Of a DNA stretch of 10,578 bases, positions 7,201-10,578 are shown in pieces. The stretch lies in assembly GCA_015904055.1 (NCBI GenBank), contig JABMDE010000079.1, forward strand, positions 15,503 through 26,080, given 5' to 3'. This stretch comes from Nitrospira sp. GTDB taxonomy: Bacteria; Nitrospirota; Nitrospiria; Nitrospirales; Nitrospiraceae. A model generated the notes under the pieces. The model did not search any database and was not told where the DNA came from. It was given only the letters and a program-made list of their open reading frames with translations. Position 1 is the stretch's first letter; each line of letters starts with the position of its first letter. Both the position numbers and the translations under genes were made by a program.

Positions 7201-8155
7201 AATCCGGCGCGTCCTCGGCCATCGGGAGTGTGATGACCAACTTTAAGCCGGGAACCGATAGGGCCTCGCCGATGAGAGATTGCAGCGTGTCGAATTCAGG
7301 GTCTTCGATAATACATAAAACCTGTGAGCGATCTGTGCATAGGTTGCGATAGTCCGTCAAGTCGATTGAAGCTGGATTTAGCGCGACGGCCACGTCATAC
7401 GGTTTGTGCTTCGTCGCTTCGAGTGCGAGACGGCTTTTCCCCATATCGTGAGGGCCGCTTACGACGATGGCTTTGATCTGAGGATCATTGACAAGGTTCT
7501 TCAGGCGGTCTAGTTCCGATTCTCGTCCGACGAGTTCAGCAGTAGATGCGAACCGTTTCTTGCTACGATGGGCATTGTAGGCGTCCTCCCAGGTTTGAAA
7601 AGCCAGTGGCGCAAAGAAAGCAGCCCTGAGGTGTGGGTGGTCGTTTAGAAGGGCGGCAAGTTCTGCAGCTCCAATGATTTGGGCTCGGCTGTCGTCTTCT
7701 GCCTCTTCTGCCAGAATACTTTCCTTGAGAGAGACCGTTTCGTGAGGAGTGAGATGAATATTGAGAAAGAGCGTATAGCGATCCGGCTTCCTTGTGAAGT
7801 TCTTCTCAACCTCGCTCAGCGCTCCAGTTAGAGACGATCGCAGATTGGAAACAAGTGATCGGCGTTTGCGAGAGAAGACATCGCGCTGCTTGTATTGGAA
7901 GATGTTCCAGCCAGGGACGAGAATCGGTGTTGGGAGACACCCATTATCCGTCGGAATTTCAACATCCCACGTTGCATCCACCCCTCCATCCTTTACATTG
8001 ACGCGACTAGTGAATGAAGGAATGGTTTGGGTGGATCTGCCTGACGCTGCCCATGCCACTGTGTTGCAGAGCGTTGCAAATCGCCCAGGTGGCCATGTGC
8101 TGGTCACCTTTTCCAATTCTTCCGCGTCGATGGCTTGGCCTGTTAGCAATGACAT
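4232..8155 (-). CDS. Large STAND-type NTPase with PD-(D/E)XK-like N-terminus, putative defence protein
   Basis: This 1307-aa protein has three regions. Residues 1-195 resemble a restriction-endonuclease fold: KDGGVDATWDVE (D60, with D64/E66) and, after a short gap, FQYKQRD (Q87, K89), matching the D...D/E-x-Q-x-K pattern of Mrr-like nucleases. Residues 205-480 form a P-loop NTPase: entry motif LVGRESELDRL; Walker A GPHDMGKS (234-241); Walker B-like LCIIED (280-285); a sensor-like strand LKLVITLP; and GGVPGII (364-370), the GxP motif of STAND/AP-ATPases. A winged-helix-like part follows. Residues of about 490-1307 are helical with no motif I recognise, in the place where Avs-type proteins carry a sensor of helical repeats. 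The overall size and order match Avs-like STAND nucleases, but I cannot place it in a named Avs class. ATG 8155 follows a good promoter by 28 bases; the ribosome binding site is weak. The stop overlaps the AbiEii start by 11 bases. The nuclease assignment is inferred from motifs and is the least certain part. Confidence 0.88.
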   Translation of the reverse strand: MSLLTGQAIDAEELEKVTSTWPPGRFATLCNTVAWAASGRSTQTIPSFTSRVNVKDGGVDATWDVEIPTDNGCLPTPILVPGWNIFQYKQRDVFSRKRRSLVSNLRSSLTGALSEVEKNFTRKPDRYTLFLNIHLTPHETVSLKESILAEEAEDDSRAQIIGAAELAALLNDHPHLRAAFFAPLAFQTWEDAYNAHRSKKRFASTAELVGRESELDRLKNLVNDPQIKAIVVSGPHDMGKSRLALEATKHKPYDVAVALNPASIDLTDYRNLCTDRSQVLCIIEDPEFDTLQSLIGEALSVPGLKLVITLPMAEDAPDLSYGFDNRVASLPLSPLSDESARKLLLATGQALDFGVQDWILSQTGGVPGIILAAASIASTLRQDHTAFSTKVGREFERRIVLELGEAALQAARLLSVLSHVGIAAPHEAELQTICKIFGNGQTPHETIAHLPELEKSGLIKRAGYFVGLSLPLLANHLVEQLLQGRSNEMLALFATLDEAGRIRFIKRLAQVKGPETEQFWDGLFAPDGLLGAVDRVLKRTHLLRLIAGTVPHRVLQVIENYLRNSAREARLNVSGDFLRGLMGALDQLVFRTNTSKDALRLIWLLAEVEDEPQGNAVSMLQQCFYPRHSQMPLPLSQRAALIKEQLSSTPTTETKLLAIKVIESALKSQASIYLRRSVGPSPLDTHPPLTWNDMFSYLGSLAEILVSLTEEPDEVSHAALGVLPQSIAELAFQGLTEESSQYFKLLTDWALAERQGLDVSHLAGIMHRVRDFCARQIAKPDLPEDRKLEYTEFISQLTAWQASLNQARFPTRLKLWAGGGSYRVSDDWKQVEEQLSLLAKEVAQSPEILTPDLLKWLLTASAKETRRFFYTLGKEDHTLYFQNSIESLGKNALGGRAFAPYFAGWATRDLEGAERRLDQLAELHSVSAASLLETTSWLDPTPRGLNRIKQVAPKDPEYTTAILGRWIDRIDPKEFKELLHNIAGTNYKHASAAVVLLGSWMHHQKPFDDELSAFAWRCIEHGPTKRAPRSAEGWHFDKLAAKLTESNPDMGFRKFHQLLTTPATSSLEWEPLDMDGGKQWWETLRARDRPRLFHTLLDASCANDTTQEVLSWRLKDLLGQEQDAHDLLAEIGTNVAYAHIAARWLVGSASGFWDLAFRLIKKFPHDSTLQNVLTSAAMDTGAFIRGPVSQFYEARNQEVQKRLEDPSTPAEAHAWLRDTARVLGLEVKTQLVWEYDREVNDLKRYLQEDDVEQKRWAVGRILKYADWSDVRKLLTVDDIEEALPYIDIPERRRAMIERLLPTWEHAG

Positions 8156-8177
8156 GATGGGCGTACTTTACAGAATG

Positions 8178-8213
8178 AAAGCGATTATATCGCTTTTCCC
8201 ATGTTTTGTAGCC
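8178..8213 (-). promoter_or_regulatory. Promoter and overlapping palindromic operator of the STAND-AbiEii operon
   Basis: On the minus strand a perfect TATAAT (8189-8184) lies 28 bases before ATG 8155. At 17-base spacing upstream is GCTACA, which keeps only the ACA of a -35 box. The -10 is centred in a perfect inverted repeat, AAAGCGAT-ATA-ATCGCTTT (8196-8178; 8-bp arms, 3-base centre). A repressor on that palindrome would block polymerase directly, the usual layout for autoregulated toxin-antitoxin and defence operons. No HTH regulator gene is seen in the window, so the binding protein is unknown. Confidence 0.6.
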
Positions 8214-8288
8214 CTTTCTTGTCGATTCGGGCTGAGGCCGAGATGGTCTCTATTCGAAGAGACAAGGCGTCTGTTCATCTGTATGCCG

Positions 8289-8438
8289 TGGATAGGTGAT
8301 GTGTCCGTGTTCAAGCTTGGCGAATGGCGTCAGGCGGTGCTAGTCTGTCTTTGTGTCGCTCATGATGTGCCGGACTTCCCAGCCATTGACAAGCAGCGCA
8401 TCGGCGATCAGCGAGCGATGACAACGCCAGGGGACGGC
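8289..8438 (-). pseudogene. DUF488 family protein, C-terminal remnant with an in-frame stop
   Basis: In the frame reading from 8438 the minus strand gives AVPWRCHRSLIADALLVNGW then EVRHIMSDTKTD, a TAG stop at 8342-8340, and then HRLTPFAKLEHGHITYP in the same frame. P-W-R-C-H-R-S-L-I-A-D-A-L is the central signature of DUF488 proteins, and H-R-L-T-P-F-A then I-T-Y-P is the usual tail. The N-terminal two thirds are absent: upstream sequence is the end of the TfoX-like gene, and that frame has a stop just upstream. The gene is therefore both truncated and interrupted. It shows that a larger gene once stood here. Confidence 0.72.
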
Positions 8439-8749
8439 TACCTTCGTACGGATTGCTCAGCCCACTCGTTCAATTGCTCCGCATCTTCGATCACATTGAC
8501 CGGTACTTCATAGAATGACTTGAGCGTCTGTTTGGGGTTGGGGCGGAACGGTGCCATGCCGTGGGAGGTGTATTGTTCCATCGTCGTTATGGTCACCTTG
8601 AAGTACAGCCGCCCCTTATGGATGATGCCGAAGAATTTTCCACCCCGATAGAGCCCGTAGCCACCGAACATGGCGCGACAGGTCAAGCCGTGTAGGTCGG
8701 CTAATTGATCCAGCACGAAGTCTTTAAAGCCGTCAGGCTTCGGCGGCAT
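8438..8749 (-). CDS. TfoX N-terminal domain protein (TfoX/Sxy family)
   Basis: The 103-aa product carries the TfoX N-terminal domain. The start GFKDFVLDQLADLHGLTCRA is followed by the hallmark MFGGYGLYRGGKFFGII (residues 27-43), LYFKV, and the C-terminal YEVPVNVIEDAEQLNEWA. Full TfoX/Sxy competence regulators add a second C-terminal domain, which is absent, so this is one of the common single-domain proteins of unknown biochemical role. The frame is open upstream to 8860, but that part overlaps the methyltransferase and is not domain-like; ATG 8749 begins the domain and lies four bases after the methyltransferase stop, so the two are probably one transcript. Its own stop coincides with the start of the DUF488 remnant, so the extreme C-terminus may have been altered by that deletion. 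Confidence 0.85.
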   Translation of the reverse strand: MPPKPDGFKDFVLDQLADLHGLTCRAMFGGYGLYRGGKFFGIIHKGRLYFKVTITTMEQYTSHGMAPFRPNPKQTLKSFYEVPVNVIEDAEQLNEWAEQSVRR

Positions 8750-8753
8750 CGAA

Positions 8754-9614
8754 TTATCCAAACGGCTTGCGCGCGGCGACCATACGCACGGCGATCGGAA
8801 GGGCGAGGCCGTCGGTTCTGATGAACTGACCGATGGAATTGATGATTCGTTCGCGCGCATCGGTTTTCTGTGGCTCAGTCAATCGTGCGAAGATGTTCTG
8901 GATCGGCGCGGCGATGTCCATCAGACTCTCGTAATATTCCTCTCCCGATGGGAAACGGACTTCGGCGAGATATTCCTCCTCTACGACGTTCACGAATCCC
9001 GCATCCTGCAGCATGCTTGCCAGTTCGCCTGGTTTGGCGAGTCGGAAAATCCCCGGCGCGGTTGGGTCCGGCGGCGGCAGGTCGACGAACTGCTTGATGA
9101 TGGCAAGCGGGGTTGTCAGATAGGCATTCTTCTCCGGTGTGGACCAGACGGCGGCGGCCAGCCATCCGCCAGGTTTCAGCACCCGTGCGATTTCGTCGGC
9201 GGCTTTCGGGATCTCCGGCAGGAACATCAAGCAGAAGCGGCTGGTGATTGCGTCGAAGGAGTTCGTTTCGAACGGCAGCGTCGTCACGTCGCCTGCACGG
9301 AAGGTGATGTTGTTGAGTCCCAGCCTCGTCGCTTTGCGCCTCGCGGCATCGAGCATCTGCTCGGCCAGATCGATGCCGTGGACGGAGCCGCCCAAGCCGA
9401 CCGCTTGGGCGGCCAGTAACGCCGGATATCCGGTCCCAGATCCCAGATCCAGCACGCGAAGTCCTGACCGCAGCCGGGCATCGGCGACCAGCCGGTGATT
9501 GAGGAACGTCATCTGCTCATCGAAGAACCGATCCCACTTTTCCCATCCTCCGGCGACACGGTTCCAATCTTGCCGTTGGCTGTCGATGACCTGTTCGGGT
9601 GTCTGTTGTGGCAT
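8754..9614 (-). CDS. Class I SAM-dependent methyltransferase (UbiE/COQ5-like)
   Basis: The enzyme transfers a methyl group from S-adenosylmethionine to an unknown, probably small-molecule, substrate. With ATG 9614 the protein is 286 aa. The Rossmann methyltransferase motifs are clear: motif I VLDLGSGTGYPALL (about residues 54-67), acidic GIDLAEQMLDAARR (D82, ribose contact), RAGDVTTLPF (D109), FDAITSRFCLMFLPE as motif II/IV, and EIARVLKPGGWLAAAVW as the post-motif strand. The N-terminal WNRVAGGWEKWDRFFDEQM is typical of the family. A GTG at 9641 would add nine residues, but GGAG nine bases before ATG 9614 favours the shorter form. TAA at 8756-8754 is followed by the TfoX-like gene after four bases. 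Confidence 0.92.
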   Translation of the reverse strand: MPQQTPEQVIDSQRQDWNRVAGGWEKWDRFFDEQMTFLNHRLVADARLRSGLRVLDLGSGTGYPALLAAQAVGLGGSVHGIDLAEQMLDAARRKATRLGLNNITFRAGDVTTLPFETNSFDAITSRFCLMFLPEIPKAADEIARVLKPGGWLAAAVWSTPEKNAYLTTPLAIIKQFVDLPPPDPTAPGIFRLAKPGELASMLQDAGFVNVVEEEYLAEVRFPSGEEYYESLMDIAAPIQNIFARLTEPQKTDARERIINSIGQFIRTDGLALPIAVRMVAARKPFG

Positions 9615-9710
9615 ATGCCGTTTCTCCGTTCCTTGTCCCACGCACCGGTTTGCACTGAAACGTTGGGGTGCAAGCTGAAGTGGTGATTCCCGGCGAGTCT
9701 CTGAAGGCCG

Positions 9711-10145
9711 CTACTTAATCATCTGCAAGGTTTCGCGAAGCTCCTGAATCTTTGCGATCGACAGATCCAGGTGCTGGTCCCGCTGTGGCTGATCGTTCTT
9801 GAATGTCCACAGCCGCCAGAAGATTGCCGTCAATTCTTTCTTATGTGTCACGGCGAGATCGTAGGCCGGGGACTTCTCTTGTTCCTTGGATACCTCGGAG
9901 AATGTATCAAATAGGGCGTGCAGCTGGTTGTGGTAATCATCGAGCGCCTGGTCTTTGCCTTTTCCACCTTTGGCCTTTGCCGCACTGGCCTCCATCATGT
10001 TGGTCAGATTGATCATCGTCTCGACGGCGGTGGCGCCTTTCGCCTGCGTCGCATAATCGCCGGCGCGGGGATAGAACATATAGCTACAGCCGCTGAGCCC
10101 GATCAAAAGGATGGGCAGTGTGAGAAAAGCAATGATCTGTCGCAT
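9711..10145 (-). CDS. Putative outer-membrane or periplasmic lipoprotein, unknown function
   Basis: From ATG 10145 the 144-aa protein starts MRQIIAFLTLPILLIGLSGC, a short charged head, a hydrophobic core and the lipobox LSGC (Cys20). It is therefore a signal-peptidase-II lipoprotein anchored by its N-terminal cysteine. The residues after Cys are S-Y, with no Asp at +2, so outer-membrane sorting would be expected under the E. coli rule. The mature part is polar, mostly helical and rich in Lys, Ala and Gln, without motifs I know. The frame is open to 10217, but the strong GAGGAGG just upstream of 10145 and the signal peptide fix the start. It follows the DUF1059 gene by 99 bases, with a terminator-like repeat between them. 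Confidence 0.85.
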   Translation of the reverse strand: MRQIIAFLTLPILLIGLSGCSYMFYPRAGDYATQAKGATAVETMINLTNMMEASAAKAKGGKGKDQALDDYHNQLHALFDTFSEVSKEQEKSPAYDLAVTHKKELTAIFWRLWTFKNDQPQRDQHLDLSIAKIQELRETLQMIK

Positions 10146-10150
10146 AACTA

Positions 10151-10157
10151 CCTCCTC
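10151..10157 (-). promoter_or_regulatory. Strong ribosome binding site of the lipoprotein gene
   Basis: GAGGAGG on the minus strand, five bases before ATG 10145. It selects this start over the longer frame that begins at 10217. Confidence 0.75.
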
Positions 10158-10184
10158 GCCAGACAGAACGATACTGCTGACCGC

Positions 10185-10248
10185 AAAAATCTTTCCCTGA
10201 CAGCGTGCGAAGGACAAGAAAGCCTGCCGGGGGCCGGTCGGCTGTCAG
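10185..10248 (-). terminator. Possible terminator after the DUF1059 gene
   Basis: On the minus strand CTGACAGC (10248-10241) and GCTGTCAG (10204-10197) are perfect 8-bp inverted arms. They enclose 36 bases that include a GC-rich inner hairpin (GCCG...CGGC). A T5 run follows at 10189-10185 after seven bases. The upstream arm overlaps the DUF1059 stop codon. The long loop and the gap before the T-run make this atypical. Confidence 0.3.
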
Positions 10249-10451
10249 ACCGTCACTGTCACCGTCTTGATGGCTGCCTTGACTTGCGCCGCCATCTCAG
10301 CCGGAATCGAGTCCAGCTTATGGCACTGTTTGGCGTGGGTAGCTACGAGCTGCATCAGCTCCGCTTCCGTCTCGGCTCGCACCTGGAATCCGCAACCGCC
10401 CGATGGCTGTACATCCAGACATCCGAGTTGCTTGTAGGATTTCGTTGCCAT
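10245..10451 (-). CDS. DUF1059 family small protein
   Basis: The 68-aa protein from ATG 10451 matches the DUF1059 pattern of small soluble proteins with spaced Cys/His: LGC (Cys9) near the start, GGCGFQVRAETEAELM (Cys19), then ATHAKQCHKL with His38, Cys41 and His42, and a helical tail EMAAQVKAAIKTVTVTV. The Cys/His spacing suggests metal binding, but function is unproven for the family. AAGGAGG (10466-10460), eight bases before the ATG, fixes the start; the frame is open to 10550, but that part lacks a ribosome binding site and homology. The gene stands alone upstream of the lipoprotein gene. Confidence 0.85.
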   Translation of the reverse strand: MATKSYKQLGCLDVQPSGGCGFQVRAETEAELMQLVATHAKQCHKLDSIPAEMAAQVKAAIKTVTVTV

Positions 10452-10459
10452 GATGGATG

Positions 10460-10466
10460 CCTCCTT
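10460..10466 (-). promoter_or_regulatory. Ribosome binding site of the DUF1059 gene
   Basis: AAGGAGG on the minus strand, eight bases before ATG 10451. It supports the short 68-aa product. Confidence 0.7.
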
Positions 10467-10489
10467 GTTTAGAAGGTGAAGTGGAAGGC

Positions 10490-10516
10490 CTCTAGCAGGC
10501 TGCGGAAAAACTAGAG
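10490..10516. repeat. Inverted repeat, possible copy of a dispersed intergenic element
   Basis: CTCTAG (10490-10495) and CTAGAG (10511-10516) are perfect arms around AGCAGGCTGCGGAAAAA (10494-10510), which itself holds GCAG-G-CTGC. The core resembles a sequence I recall as recurring between genes and near transposases in Nitrospira-type and other genomes; I could not verify this, and only one copy is in the window. Confidence 0.3.
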
Positions 10517-10578
10517 TTGCAGAAGGCCGATACGCCCCAACCCCACTCACACAAGCCGTCCACGCCCCTTCGTGATGG

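Noticed and set aside
3174..8155. Transposase, integrase or IS ends around the defence operon
   Set aside because: I found no transposase or recombinase motifs and no matching terminal inverted repeats or target duplications at the edges.
7794..8513. 239-codon open frame on the plus strand
   Set aside because: It lies antisense across the start of the STAND gene, its promoter and the DUF488 remnant; its composition is Arg/Ser-rich and no family is recognisable.
9918..10472. 184-codon plus-strand frame
   Set aside because: Antisense to the lipoprotein and DUF1059 genes; His/Arg/Leu-rich shadow without motifs.
1..10578. CRISPR array, tRNA or rRNA
   Set aside because: No regularly spaced repeats and no cloverleaf or rRNA-like sequence were seen on either strand.

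Overview
All credible genes in this window lie on the minus strand, so transcription runs from high to low coordinates. The window suggests a moderately GC-rich Gram-negative bacterium: it has HflK/HflC, a lipobox lipoprotein and strong AGGAGG-type ribosome binding sites. A Nitrospirota-like chromosome is my impression from the mix of families, but nothing in the window proves it. There is no rRNA, tRNA, CRISPR array or transposase.

Layout in transcription order. (1) 10578-9711: a 68-aa DUF1059 protein, then a 144-aa lipoprotein of unknown function. (2) 9614-8438: a class I SAM-dependent methyltransferase closely followed by a TfoX N-terminal-domain protein, then a decayed C-terminal piece of a DUF488 gene (8438-8289). 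(3) 8196-3538: the most interesting part. A promoter has a perfect TATAAT box inside a perfect 8-bp inverted repeat. It leads into a 1307-aa protein with a PD-(D/E)XK-like N-terminus, a STAND-type P-loop NTPase and about 800 residues of undefined helical sequence. That gene overlaps by 11 bases an AbiEii/DUF1814 nucleotidyltransferase. A DUF2784 membrane protein starts 4 bases after that (3533-3174), and a 59-aa membrane protein follows (3039-2860). (4) 2859-1725: a gene-poor, scrambled stretch where the 5' part of a HicB-like antitoxin gene is joined to the 3' half of a PiT phosphate-transporter gene. (5) 1647-1: hflK and the start of hflC, overlapping by ATGA.

The STAND protein plus AbiEii pair looks like an undescribed anti-phage or toxin-antitoxin module. 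The large protein would sense and act (NTPase switch plus nuclease), and the nucleotidyltransferase would be a second effector or a partner. No AbiEi antitoxin is present. Gene remnants lie on both sides (DUF488 upstream; HicB-like/PiT downstream), which fits accessory DNA in a recombination-prone site next to housekeeping genes. The defence role is inferred from domains and gene arrangement and has not been shown.
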